A stretch of DNA of 39,303 nucleotides from Gemmatimonadota bacterium (GTDB lineage Bacteria > Gemmatimonadota > Gemmatimonadetes > Longimicrobiales > Gaopeijiaceae). Shown piece after piece: positions 8,101-16,509 of this stretch (its first letter is position 1; every line of letters begins with the position of its first letter). A program made the translations under genes and the position numbers. The notes under the pieces were generated by a model. It ran no database searches and was not told the origin of the DNA. It saw nothing but the letters and a program-made list of their open reading frames with translations. The stretch spans positions 1 to 39,303 of the forward strand of contig VXQO01000101.1 in NCBI GenBank assembly GCA_009838975.1, given 5' to 3'.

Positions 8101-8144
8101 GCCGAGCACCTCAGCGCGGGCACGCCGTTCCACTTCACGGTGGA
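8101..8144 (+). pseudogene. Orphan fragment of a multicopper oxidase 3' end (right repeat copy)
   Basis: In frame this reads AEHLSAGTPFHFTVE, against AEHLSAGMMFHFTVE at the end of the intact oxidase; 41 of 44 bases match 5328-5371. The axial Met codon is lost (ATG to ACG) and the adjacent Met is now Pro, so it is a relic. The frame then runs to a TAG near 8205 through sequence that is antisense to the next gene. It has no upstream oxidase sequence: the stretch before it belongs to the ATPase gene. It marks the right edge of the ATPase-bearing segment. Confidence 0.8.
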
Positions 8145-8159
8145 AGATCAGGGAACCGT

Positions 8160-8432
8160 TCAGGTCTCGCCGGAGGGTTTCCAGCCCGTCTTCTTCCTGA
8201 AGTAGATCGCCGCCGCGATCATCAGGAGCACGAACAGGAACCTGAACCAGAGGGGCGCGAGCACCCAGACCCACGACCAGTCGATGTGACCGGTGAGCTT
8301 CAGCCCGATGAACAGCAGGGCGAGAAGCGAGAGAAAGCCCGGACCCCTCCGGCCTGAAATCGACTTCAGGTATCGGCTGAAGGGGTCGCGGGCTTGTCGC
8401 CTGCTTTTCCGGGAGTCACTGGGGTCGGCCAT
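8160..8432 (-). CDS. Small two-helix membrane protein of unknown function
   Basis: A 90-residue protein. The basic N-terminus (about residues 1-30) is followed by two hydrophobic helices, GFLSLLALLFIGLKLTG (about 32-48) and VLAPLWFRFLFVLLMIAAA (about 57-75). The aromatic segment HIDWSWVWVLAPLW between and into the second helix resembles small bacterial proteins annotated as transmembrane Fragile-X-F homologues, a name without functional content. GGAGG lies 6 nt before the ATG on the minus strand, which supports expression. Divergent from the flavoprotein gene at 8528, with a 95-nt spacer between them. Confidence 0.72.
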   Translation of the reverse strand: MADPSDSRKSRRQARDPFSRYLKSISGRRGPGFLSLLALLFIGLKLTGHIDWSWVWVLAPLWFRFLFVLLMIAAAIYFRKKTGWKPSGET

Positions 8433-8527
8433 CCGGGTCCTCCGGGGGGTTCAACAAGGTCCAATTCTGGAATACGGATTCGGGGCGGAGAATCTTCCGT
8501 GGCATATTGGAGGAGGAGAAACCAGCC

Positions 8528-11059
8528 ATGACCAAGCGCCGCGTCCCACCCGCCAAGGCCAAAGTCGCCGTCGTCGGTGCCGGCATCGTCGGCAACTGCC
8601 TGGTCGAACACCTGGCCAGGCTCGGCTGGGACGACCTGGTGCTGATCGACAAGGGCCCGCTCCCGAACCCCGGCGGCTCCACCGGCCACGCGTCCAACTT
8701 CATCTTTCCCGTCGACCACGGGCGCGAGATCGCGCTGATCACGCTCGAGAGCCAGCGCCAGTACGAAGCGCTCGGCGTCAACACGACGTGCGGCGGTATC
8801 GAGGTCGCCCGCACCGAAGCGCGCATGGAAGAGCTGCGGCGTCGAATGACCTCGGCCCGCGTGTGGGGCATCGAGAGCGAGCTGCTGACGCCCGCGGAAG
8901 TCGTCGCCAGAGTGCCGTTCGTCAACCCGGACGTGATCCTCGGCGGCTTCTACACCCCCGGCGTGTCGGTCGTCGACTCGGTCAGGGCGGGCACGATCAT
9001 GCGCGAACGGGCGCAAGCGAGAGGCGTCCTCACCGTGCTCGACGAGACCGAGGTCACCGGCATCGAAGTCAACCCCATGCCCTTCGGCCGCCCCCGCATC
9101 GGGGCAGTGGCCACGACCCGCGGCACAATCGAAGTCGACCACGCGGTCATCGCGTGCGGCGTCTGGAGTCCGCGCATCGCCGCCATGGCCGGCGCCACGA
9201 TCCCGCTCACCCCGGCCGTGCACCAGATGGCCGATTTCGGCCCCGTCGAACTCTTGCTGGAAACCGGCAACGAGATCGGCTACCCGATCGTGCGCGACAT
9301 GGATTCGTTCATGTATGAAAGGCAGAGCGACGGCCTCATGGAGGTGGGCTCCTACGCGCATCGCCCCATCCTGATCCGGCCCGAGGAGATTCCCTCTGTC
9401 GCGGAGGCGGCCCGCTCCCCCACCGAATTGCCCTTCACGCCGGACGACTTCGCGCTGCAACTCGATCACGCCCGCGAGATCATGGGCGAACTCCTCGCCG
9501 GCACCCGGATGCAGTACGCCATCAACGGCCTGCTCTCCCTCACGCCCGACACCCAGCAACTGCTGGGGGAGACCGCCGAGGTGGCGAACCTCTGGTCGGC
9601 GGCAGCGGTGTGGGTGCGGGAAGGCCCGGGATCGGCGCAGCTCGTTGCCGAGTGGATGACCCACGGCTACCCGCGCCTCCTCGACCCGCACGAGTCGGAT
9701 GTAACCCGCTTCCAGCCCCACGAGCGCACCGGGCACCACATCCGCGCACGGTGCCGCGAGCACTTCCCGAAGACCTACGGGATCGTGCACCCCCGCGAGC
9801 AGTGGGAATCCGCGCGCGGCGTCAACCGCTCGCCCGTTCACCCCCGCACCGAGGCGCTTGGTGCCGAGTACTACGAGGCGCGGGGATGGGAGCGCCCGCA
9901 GTGGTACGCGTCCAACGAGGACCTGGTCGAGCGCTACAGCGTCCCGGACCGTCCGCACGAATGGGACCGCCGCTGGTGGTCGCCGATCATCAACGCCGAG
10001 CACCTGCACCTCCGCGAGAAGGTCGGCGTGGTCGATCTGGGCGCGTTCCAGATCTTCGACGTGTCGGGGCCCGGCGCGCTCCCGTACCTGGAGCGGCTGA
10101 CGGTCAACGCTTGCGACCGCCCAATCGGAAGCTCCATCTACACGCCGCTGCTCACACCCGACGGAGGCTTCCGCGCCGATCTGACCATCCAGCGGCTCGC
10201 CCACGACCGGTTCCGCATCGTCACCGGGGTGTTTGACGGCGCGCGCGACGCCTTCTGGTTCCGGAAGCACCTTCCCGCGGACGGCACGGTGCAGTTCGAG
10301 GACCGCACGTCGGCGATCACTACCCTCGGGGTATGGGGCCCCGACGCCCGCGCCCTGCTCTCAAGGGTGGCGGACATCGGCCTGAGCCACGACGAGTTCC
10401 CCTTCGGCACGGTCCGACGCGCACTCATCGACGGCATTCCCGTCACCATGTTGCGCATCTCCTACGTGGGCGAGAGCGGCTGGGAGATCTACACCGCCAC
10501 CGACCACGGTCTGGCGCTCTGGGACGCGATATGGCAAGCGGGCCGCGAGTTCGACGGGCGGCCGGTCGGAATCGGTGTCTACGGCACCACCGGGCGCATG
10601 GAAAAGGGCTACCTGTTCATGGGCGCCGAACTCACCTCGGAGTACTCGCCCGTCGAGGCTGGTCTGGCACGCCGCCACGTGAAGCGAGCGGACTTCATCG
10701 GCAAGGCCGCCTACCTGGAGGCGCGCGAGCGGGGGGCGGTCGCGCGGATCTGCACGCTCACGATGGACGACCACACGAGCGAGTCCGGCATCGCGCGCTT
10801 TCCCACGGGCGGCAACGAGCCGGTCCTCACTCCCGACAGGGCCCGCATCGTGGATCCGCGCGGGCGGGAATCCCGGGTGACCTCGGCCGGAATGGGCCCA
10901 TCCGTGGGAAAGTACCTGCTCATGGCCTACCTCCCGACCGAGCACGCACGCGTTGGCGCACACCTGCAGGTCATGTACATGAACGAGTGTTTTCCGGTGA
11001 CCGTCGCCGCCGTCGGCGGAGCGTTGTTCGACCCGTCCGGGAGCCGGATGAAGGGGTAG
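8528..11059 (+). CDS. Dimethylglycine/sarcosine dehydrogenase-like flavoprotein fused to GcvT domains
   Basis: An 843-residue protein, normal length for the DMGDH/SARDH family. The ATG at 8528 follows a strong GGAGGAGGAG at 8509-8518. The N-terminal half is a DAO-type FAD oxidoreductase with GAGIVG at residues 17-22; GSTGHASN at 50-57 aligns with the GSTWHAAG motif whose His carries covalent FAD in characterised members, and H54 is kept although Trp is replaced by Gly. The C-terminal half, from about residue 450, is a tetrahydrofolate-binding GcvT plus GcvT-C region (LREKVGVVDLG, YVGESGWEIY, GRMEKGYLFMG). Such enzymes oxidise N-methyl groups and pass the one-carbon unit to tetrahydrofolate. 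Exact substrate cannot be read from sequence. Convergent with the DmdA-like gene. Confidence 0.88.
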   Translation: MTKRRVPPAKAKVAVVGAGIVGNCLVEHLARLGWDDLVLIDKGPLPNPGGSTGHASNFIFPVDHGREIALITLESQRQYEALGVNTTCGGIEVARTEARMEELRRRMTSARVWGIESELLTPAEVVARVPFVNPDVILGGFYTPGVSVVDSVRAGTIMRERAQARGVLTVLDETEVTGIEVNPMPFGRPRIGAVATTRGTIEVDHAVIACGVWSPRIAAMAGATIPLTPAVHQMADFGPVELLLETGNEIGYPIVRDMDSFMYERQSDGLMEVGSYAHRPILIRPEEIPSVAEAARSPTELPFTPDDFALQLDHAREIMGELLAGTRMQYAINGLLSLTPDTQQLLGETAEVANLWSAAAVWVREGPGSAQLVAEWMTHGYPRLLDPHESDVTRFQPHERTGHHIRARCREHFPKTYGIVHPREQWESARGVNRSPVHPRTEALGAEYYEARGWERPQWYASNEDLVERYSVPDRPHEWDRRWWSPIINAEHLHLREKVGVVDLGAFQIFDVSGPGALPYLERLTVNACDRPIGSSIYTPLLTPDGGFRADLTIQRLAHDRFRIVTGVFDGARDAFWFRKHLPADGTVQFEDRTSAITTLGVWGPDARALLSRVADIGLSHDEFPFGTVRRALIDGIPVTMLRISYVGESGWEIYTATDHGLALWDAIWQAGREFDGRPVGIGVYGTTGRMEKGYLFMGAELTSEYSPVEAGLARRHVKRADFIGKAAYLEARERGAVARICTLTMDDHTSESGIARFPTGGNEPVLTPDRARIVDPRGRESRVTSAGMGPSVGKYLLMAYLPTEHARVGAHLQVMYMNECFPVTVAAVGGALFDPSGSRMKG

Positions 11060-11072
11060 TTTCAGCTGAAAC
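11059..11072. repeat. Perfect 14-bp palindrome between convergent genes
   Basis: GTTTCAGCTGAAAC starts on the last base of the flavoprotein stop codon and lies in the 46-nt gap before the end of the convergent DmdA-like gene. As RNA it could form only a short 5-bp stem, so it may rather be a protein-binding site; a T-run typical of a terminator is absent. Confidence 0.45.
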
Positions 11073-11105
11073 GCGCCCGTCCTCTTCCGAGACCGGAGCG
11101 GCTCG

Positions 11106-12410
11106 CTACACCACCGCGTCCTCACCCCTCGCAGACGCCACCTCACGCGCACTCGGGTTGGCCGATGGCCGGAACGGAACCTCGCACACCCGTGCCAGGT
11201 CGGGCTTGCCCGCCTCGCTCGCGTATTCGTCCGGCAGCCAGACCGTGAGTTCGGTGCCCACCGCCGACATCCCCACCGGCACGTAGCCCAGCGCGATGTT
11301 GCATCCGAGCTCGGGGGCATGCCACGGCGACGTCAGGTAGCCGACCGGATCGCCGCCGTCGGCGCCCGACACCAGCCAGAAATCGGGCGCGTAGTCGTCG
11401 ATCGGCCGTCCACCGATCGTCATGCCCACCAGGACCAGCGCGAACGGCGGCCTCCCGGCCTCGATCCCGGCCCGCATGCGCTCGAGCGCGGCACGGCCGA
11501 TGTAGTCACCCTTCTTCTCGCGGGGCACCTGGTAGCCGAGGTTGCACTGGAAGGGCACGGTCTCGTGGTCCATGTCCTGTCCCCACGAGAGAATCCCCGC
11601 CTGAATCCGGCGCTGATGACCGGGGGCGATCACCATGAGCCGGTGCGCCTCACCCGCCTCCAGCACCGCGTTCCACAGCCGCTCGGCGTGCAGCGTCGCG
11701 TCGCGCAGGTAGATCTCGTAGCCCTTTTCGCCCGAGAATCCCGACTGCGAAATCACCACGGAACACCCCGCGATCTCGGCCTCCATGAGCCCGTAATAGG
11801 GGATCGCGCGGATTTCGTCGCCCACGAGGTCGGCCATCAGCGCCAGCGACTTCGGACCCTGGATCTGCAGCGGGCACACGTCGATCTCGTCGATCGCGAC
11901 GTCCATCCCCATCCCGACGTTCACGCCCTGGAGCCAGAACAACAGGTCGGAGTCGGCCAGCGAAAACCAGAACTCGTCCTCGGACAGGCGCAGCAATACC
12001 GGGTCGTTGAGGATGCCGCCCCGTTCGTTGCAAAGGATCACGTACTTGCCTTGCATGGGCTCGATGCGGGTGGCGTCTCGCGTGATGACGTAGTCGGTGA
12101 ACCGCTCGGCGTCCGGCCCCCGAACGCGAATCTGCCGCTCGACGGCGACATTCCAGAGCGTGACGTGCTTCGTCAGCGCCTCGTGCTCCGCGGCCGCACC
12201 GCCGTCCTCGGGCCGGACATGGCCGCGCGGATGGTAGATGCGGTTGTAGATCGTCGCGCGCCAGCATCCCGCAGCGTGGGACAGGTGCCAATATGGCGAC
12301 TTCCGCACGCGGGTCGAGATGAGAAGCTCCACCGGAGTCCGGCCGGACTGGCGAAGGTTGACCGGAACCACTCGGTCCGACTGATCCACGGAATCGGGCT
12401 GATGGGGCAT
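11106..12410 (-). CDS. DmdA-like GcvT-family demethylase/aminomethyltransferase
   Basis: A 434-residue GcvT-fold protein. Motifs VTLWNVAVERQ (83-93), GKYVILCNERGGILNDP, FWFSLADSDLLFW and PLQIQGPKS closely resemble those I know from DMSP demethylase DmdA and related GcvT paralogues. DmdA moves a methyl group from dimethylsulfoniopropionate to tetrahydrofolate; related proteins act on other methylated substrates, so substrate is not settled. It is about 60 residues longer than typical DmdA. The start at 12410 is chosen because GGGAGAGAG stands just upstream and the N-terminal extension from 12482 shows no family signal. It faces the flavoprotein gene and is divergent from glutamine synthetase, suggesting one methyl-group and nitrogen utilisation locus. 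Confidence 0.75.
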   Translation of the reverse strand: MPHQPDSVDQSDRVVPVNLRQSGRTPVELLISTRVRKSPYWHLSHAAGCWRATIYNRIYHPRGHVRPEDGGAAAEHEALTKHVTLWNVAVERQIRVRGPDAERFTDYVITRDATRIEPMQGKYVILCNERGGILNDPVLLRLSEDEFWFSLADSDLLFWLQGVNVGMGMDVAIDEIDVCPLQIQGPKSLALMADLVGDEIRAIPYYGLMEAEIAGCSVVISQSGFSGEKGYEIYLRDATLHAERLWNAVLEAGEAHRLMVIAPGHQRRIQAGILSWGQDMDHETVPFQCNLGYQVPREKKGDYIGRAALERMRAGIEAGRPPFALVLVGMTIGGRPIDDYAPDFWLVSGADGGDPVGYLTSPWHAPELGCNIALGYVPVGMSAVGTELTVWLPDEYASEAGKPDLARVCEVPFRPSANPSAREVASARGEDAVV

Positions 12411-12635
12411 GATGCTCTCTCTCCCGAAGGTCGGGCGAAATGTGCTGGATCGAAAGCTCACACAGCGCCCTTTTCGCCACAACCGGCCCGAAATCGAGGA
12501 AAAAACACATGTTCCCTTGAAACTGCGTCCCCACTCTTACAGCTTCCCACAGGCACCGCTTTTTTCGGCTCCGCGAATGGCCCGGAAAAGCCGGGATTTT
12601 CGGCATTTTCACGTCTACCAAAGGACAGCCCAAAC
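12411..12635. promoter_or_regulatory. Divergent intergenic region, DmdA-like gene / glnN
   Basis: This 225-nt spacer should hold both promoters. A compact inverted repeat lies at 12581-12606, where CCCGG...CCGGG (12581-12595) and GAAAA...TTTTC overlap. I cannot identify a known nitrogen-regulator site or clear promoter hexamers by eye. Confidence 0.35.
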
Positions 12636-14816
12636 ATGAGCACCCAGAGACGTTTCGACTCTGTCAGCGCCGCCAAGACCTGGAGCCGGAGACAGGAATC
12701 CCGATCGGGAGATCGAGACCTGTTGCCACGTGTTTTCGGCGAAGACACGTTCGGGCTGCGAGAAATGCGGGCCCGCCTGCCGGACAACGTCTACAAGCAG
12801 CTCGTGCGCACCATCGAGCACGGGGAAGAGCTCGATCCGGGCATCGCGGACACCGTGGCCGCGGCGATGAAGGACTGGGCGCTCTCGCGCGGCGCCACCC
12901 ACTACACACACTGGTTCCAGCCCCTCACGGGCGCCACCGCCGAAAAGCACGACTCGTTCCTCAAGGTGGGCCGGGACGGCCGCGCCATCACGGATTTCGG
13001 CGGCGACGAGCTCGTCCAGGGCGAGCCCGACGCGTCCTCATTCCCCTCGGGCGGACTCAGGGCCACCTTCGAGGCCCGCGGCTACACGGCCTGGGATCCG
13101 ACCTCGCCGGCCTTCATCATGGGGGGTGAATCGGCGACCTACCTCTGCATCCCCACCGCGTTCTCCAGCTGGGCGGGCGAGAGCCTGGACGCCAAGATCC
13201 CGCTCCTCCGCTCCATTGACGCGCTCGACCGGGTGACGCGCCGCGCGCTCAAGCTCTTCGGGATCGATGCCGGACGGGTTACGGCCAACCTGGGGCCCGA
13301 GCAGGAGTTCTTCCTCCTGGACCGCGAGTTCTACTACCGCCGGCCCGACCTGATGACCTCGGGCCGCACGCTCTTCGGGGCCAAGCCGCCGCGGGGTCAG
13401 GAACTCGACGATCACTACTTCGGCCAGATTCACGAGCGGGTGCTGGCGTGCGTCCAGTCGGTCGAGATGGACCTGTACAGGCTGGGCGTGCCGATGAAGA
13501 CGCGCCACAACGAGGTAGCCCCGGGGCAGTACGAGATGGCCCCGGTCTACGAGAACGCGAACGTGGCGTCCGACCACCAGCAGCTGATGATGCGGATCCT
13601 GGAGCGCAACGCGCGCCAGTACGGTTTCGTCTGTCTTCTGCACGAGAAGCCTTTCCGCGGGATCAACGGCAGCGGCAAGCACGTGAACTGGTCCTTCGGC
13701 ACCTCCGACCGGAACCTCATGGACCCCGGCGACACGCCGCACGACAACCTCATCTTCCTGTTCTTCTGCACCGCGGTGATGAGCGCGGTGGAAAAACACC
13801 AGGACCTGCTCCTGGCCTGCGTGTCGAGCGCCGGAAACGACCATCGACTGGGTGCGAACGAAGCCCCGCCATCGATCATCTCGATCTTCCTGGGCAGCCA
13901 GCTGGAAGACATCTTCAACCAGCTTGAGGAGTCCGGCCGGGCGCAGGAGCGGGAGCACGAAGGCCTCCTGGGCCTGGGAGTCAACGTCCTGCCCGACCTG
14001 CCGCGCCACTCCGGCGACCGCAACCGCACGTCGCCCTTCGCGTTTACCGGCAACAAGTTCGAATTCCGCGCGGTGGGCTCGTCGGCCAGCATCTCGCTGC
14101 CGGCCACGGTTCTCAACACGATCGTCGCCGAGGCGATCGACGACTGGACCGAGTTGCTCGAACCGATCGTGGAAGCCGGCACCTCGATCGAGGACGCCCT
14201 CTGGACCCTGCTTTCCAACGAGATCCCGTCGTTCAAGCGGATCATCTTCAACGGCGACAACTATGCGCCCGAGTGGGTCGAGGAGGCCGCGCGCCGCGGG
14301 CTGCTCAACACGGGTTCGGCGGTCGACGCGCTGCCGGCCCTCGCCGCGCACAAGAACGAGGTGCTGTTCGACAAGTTCGGCGTCTTCTCGCCTCGCGAGC
14401 TGGACGCCCGGCTGGAGGTGCTGACCGAGCAGTACTTCATCAAGATCAACATCGAGGGCGAGACGGCGGCGCACATGGCCCGCTGCATGATCCTGCCGGC
14501 GGCGGTCACCTACCTCAACCAGTTGACTTCGGCCCGTGCGGGAGCCGCGGATGCCGGTGCCTCCACCGCGGGTTTGGACAGCAACGCGGCCCGGGTGGCC
14601 GGTCTCATCGACGAGCTTACCGCCGCCCTGGACGAACTCGACGCCCAGAACGAGGAACTCGGCGGCGACGAGGTCTCGTCCAAGGTCATCCACATGCGCG
14701 ACAACGTGATTCCCGCGACGAACGCGGTGCGCGATGTGGCCGACCGGATGGAGAAGGTGATTCCCGACGATCTCTGGCCGTTCCCGACCTACCGGGACAT
14801 GCTGTTCGTGAAGTAG
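12636..14816 (+). CDS. glnN: Glutamine synthetase type III
   Basis: A 726-residue protein, the length expected for GSIII, which makes glutamine from glutamate, ammonia and ATP. GSIII-specific or general GS motifs are visible: QPLTGATAEKHDSF (95-108), PEQEFFLLDREFYYRRPDL starting at 221, HNEVAPGQYEMAPVYENAN, and NGSGKHVNWSF (344-354). AAGGA at 12621-12625 lies 10 nt before the ATG. The same frame stays open upstream to 11319, but that part is antisense to the DmdA-like gene and has no GS homology. A gamma-glutamyl-amide synthetase role is less likely given the full set of GSIII motifs. Proximity to two putative demethylation enzymes suggests it may recapture ammonia released from methylated amines. 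Confidence 0.93.
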   Translation: MSTQRRFDSVSAAKTWSRRQESRSGDRDLLPRVFGEDTFGLREMRARLPDNVYKQLVRTIEHGEELDPGIADTVAAAMKDWALSRGATHYTHWFQPLTGATAEKHDSFLKVGRDGRAITDFGGDELVQGEPDASSFPSGGLRATFEARGYTAWDPTSPAFIMGGESATYLCIPTAFSSWAGESLDAKIPLLRSIDALDRVTRRALKLFGIDAGRVTANLGPEQEFFLLDREFYYRRPDLMTSGRTLFGAKPPRGQELDDHYFGQIHERVLACVQSVEMDLYRLGVPMKTRHNEVAPGQYEMAPVYENANVASDHQQLMMRILERNARQYGFVCLLHEKPFRGINGSGKHVNWSFGTSDRNLMDPGDTPHDNLIFLFFCTAVMSAVEKHQDLLLACVSSAGNDHRLGANEAPPSIISIFLGSQLEDIFNQLEESGRAQEREHEGLLGLGVNVLPDLPRHSGDRNRTSPFAFTGNKFEFRAVGSSASISLPATVLNTIVAEAIDDWTELLEPIVEAGTSIEDALWTLLSNEIPSFKRIIFNGDNYAPEWVEEAARRGLLNTGSAVDALPALAAHKNEVLFDKFGVFSPRELDARLEVLTEQYFIKINIEGETAAHMARCMILPAAVTYLNQLTSARAGAADAGASTAGLDSNAARVAGLIDELTAALDELDAQNEELGGDEVSSKVIHMRDNVIPATNAVRDVADRMEKVIPDDLWPFPTYRDMLFVK

Positions 14817-14851
14817 GGGCTCACGCGAAGGCGGAAAACGGGGAGGACGGG

Positions 14852-16051
14852 ATGCGCGGAAGAATTGCGGCGGCGGTGGCGGGGGCGGCGGTCCTGGCCG
14901 CGGGCACCTGGCTGATCATGCAGGGGGGCGGAGGACCGGACGCGGATGCGGACGGTGTTCAGGTTGTGGCACTCGGGGGGGCCGAAGCGGTGTACGGCGA
15001 GCCCTTCTCGGTCGTCTCCACCGTGCGCGAACTTCCCGACGGCCGCGTGCTCGTGGCCGATCCCCTGGGCCAGGTCGTCGTGCGACTGGACCTTGGCGCA
15101 GGCACGGCCGACACCATCGGTTCCGTGGGCGAGGGGCCGTCCGAGTACCGCCAGCCCGATGCCGTATGGCCGCTCCCCGGCGACAGGACTCTGCTGGTCG
15201 ATCTCGGCAACGGACGTCTCACCGAATTGAGCCCGGACCTGGAGTTCGGTGCTACGCGCCCCTACAGCATCGGCGACATGTCGATGGGCCAGATCGTGAT
15301 TGCACTTCCGCAGGCCGTGGACAGCCGGGGCAGACTCTATTTCCGGGGTTTCGGGCGGATGGGAATGGAAGCGGATTCGGCCAGCATCCTCCGCTTCGAT
15401 CTGGATACCGAGGCGGTGGACTCGGTGGCGTCCTTCGATATCCCGGAGGTCATCCGCGAGTCTGTCGGTGGCCCCGGTGAGCAAAACGAGCGGATCAGCC
15501 AGGTGCCGCTCTCGCCCGGCGACGCCTGGGGAGTCGCTGCCGACGGCCGCGTGGTGATCGCTCGCGCGGGCGAATACCGCGTCGACTGGGTTGAGGAAGG
15601 CGGCTGGATAACCAGTGGTCCGCCGATCCCCTACACTCCAATCGCACTTGGACGCGCCGAACAGGAAGAGTGGGCGCGGGGGCGGCTGGAGACGGGCGGA
15701 GGACTCGGCATCGCGATCGAGGTCGAAAACGGTTCCATGACCATGCGCGCCTCCCGCGGCGGTACAACGGACGACGACGAAGATCTGGACGGATACGCCT
15801 GGCCCGAGGTCAAGCCGCCGTTCTACGATCGCCCGATACCGGTCGACGGCCTCGGCCGCGCATGGGTGCGCAGGCACCGCGATGCCGGCGAGGCTCCCAT
15901 GTACGACGTCTTCGGCGGCAGCGGCGAACGCCAGATGGTCGTCGAGCTGCCCATGGAACGTCGCGTGGTGAGTTTCGGCGACGCCGTGCTCTACGCCGTC
16001 TACATGGACGAATTCGGGCTGCAGACGCTGGAGCGCTACGCACTGCCCTGA
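14852..16051 (+). CDS. Membrane-anchored or secreted beta-propeller protein
   Basis: A 399-residue protein with GGGAGG (14841-14846) 5 nt before the ATG. The N-terminal hydrophobic stretch (AAAVAGAAVLAAGTWLIMQ) is a signal peptide or anchor. The remainder is made of short beta-rich blades with phrases such as VRELPDGRVLVADPLGQ, TIGSVGEGPSEYRQPDAV, AVDSRGRLYFRG and GVAADGRVVIARAGEYRV, as in six-bladed NHL-like propellers that are numerous in Gemmatimonadota. No catalytic residues can be assigned. Its last 16 bases overlap the 3' end of the convergent aconitase X small-subunit gene, so antisense interference between the two transcripts is possible. Confidence 0.78.
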   Translation: MRGRIAAAVAGAAVLAAGTWLIMQGGGGPDADADGVQVVALGGAEAVYGEPFSVVSTVRELPDGRVLVADPLGQVVVRLDLGAGTADTIGSVGEGPSEYRQPDAVWPLPGDRTLLVDLGNGRLTELSPDLEFGATRPYSIGDMSMGQIVIALPQAVDSRGRLYFRGFGRMGMEADSASILRFDLDTEAVDSVASFDIPEVIRESVGGPGEQNERISQVPLSPGDAWGVAADGRVVIARAGEYRVDWVEEGGWITSGPPIPYTPIALGRAEQEEWARGRLETGGGLGIAIEVENGSMTMRASRGGTTDDDEDLDGYAWPEVKPPFYDRPIPVDGLGRAWVRRHRDAGEAPMYDVFGGSGERQMVVELPMERRVVSFGDAVLYAVYMDEFGLQTLERYALP

Positions 16052-16509
16052 CCGGCACGACGAGTCACCCGCTGGTCGTGCGCCACCCGGAGCATCCCGG
16101 CGCGCATCGTCGCGCTGACCCCGTCCGCCCCCGCAAGCCGTGCGATGTCCCGTTGGCCGACGCGTAGGACGGGGATCGTGTCGTAGCCCAGTTCTTCTGC
16201 TACAAGGAGCCCCAGCACGAGGATCGCGTCCGGCCGCCCCACGACGATCGCCGCGGGGGCCACGCGGTTGCGGAGGAGCTCCAGCATCACCGCGCTGGAC
16301 GAACTCGAGCCGATGGTGCGCTCCATGACGAGGACGCGCCCGCCCAGTCCCGTTCCGTGGCGCGGATGGCGGGGATCGTGGATCTGCCCCGTCAGCGGGT
16401 CGACCCCGCCCCAGAAGCTGATCGGCTTCTCCAGCACGAGTAGCCGGCCTTCTGCGGAACGGTGGCGTGCGCCCGAGCCGGGGTGGATCACGGTGCCCTT
16501 CAGCTCCAC
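16036..16509 (-). CDS. Aconitase X small (swivelling-domain) subunit
   Basis: A 157-residue DUF126-type protein, the swivelling-domain partner of aconitase X. Typical features are GTVIHPGSGAR near the start, LGGRVLVMERTIGSSSSSAV (about residues 54-73; the serine run is family-typical) and GRPDAILVLGLLVAEELGY. Characterised AcnX enzymes are dehydratases: cis-3-hydroxy-L-proline dehydratase in bacteria and mevalonate 5-phosphate dehydratase in archaea. In bacteria the two domains are often one polypeptide; here they are separate genes. The ATG overlaps the 3' end of the large-subunit gene by 10 nt, so translation is coupled and a heterodimer is expected. Confidence 0.87.
   Translation of the reverse strand: MELKGTVIHPGSGARHRSAEGRLLVLEKPISFWGGVDPLTGQIHDPRHPRHGTGLGGRVLVMERTIGSSSSSAVMLELLRNRVAPAAIVVGRPDAILVLGLLVAEELGYDTIPVLRVGQRDIARLAGADGVSATMRAGMLRVAHDQRVTRRAGQGSA

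Noticed and set aside
5379-8144. Insertion sequence
   Set aside because: No transposase, terminal inverted repeats or short target-site duplication; the flanking repeats are 44 bp and come from a gene end.
8366-10270. 634-codon minus-strand open frame
   Set aside because: Antisense to the flavoprotein gene and overlapping the small membrane-protein gene; no recognisable domain.
11319-12635. Upstream part of a 1165-codon open frame ending with glutamine synthetase
   Set aside because: It is antisense to the DmdA-like gene, of low complexity and without GS homology; the real start at 12636 has an AAGGA and gives normal GSIII length.
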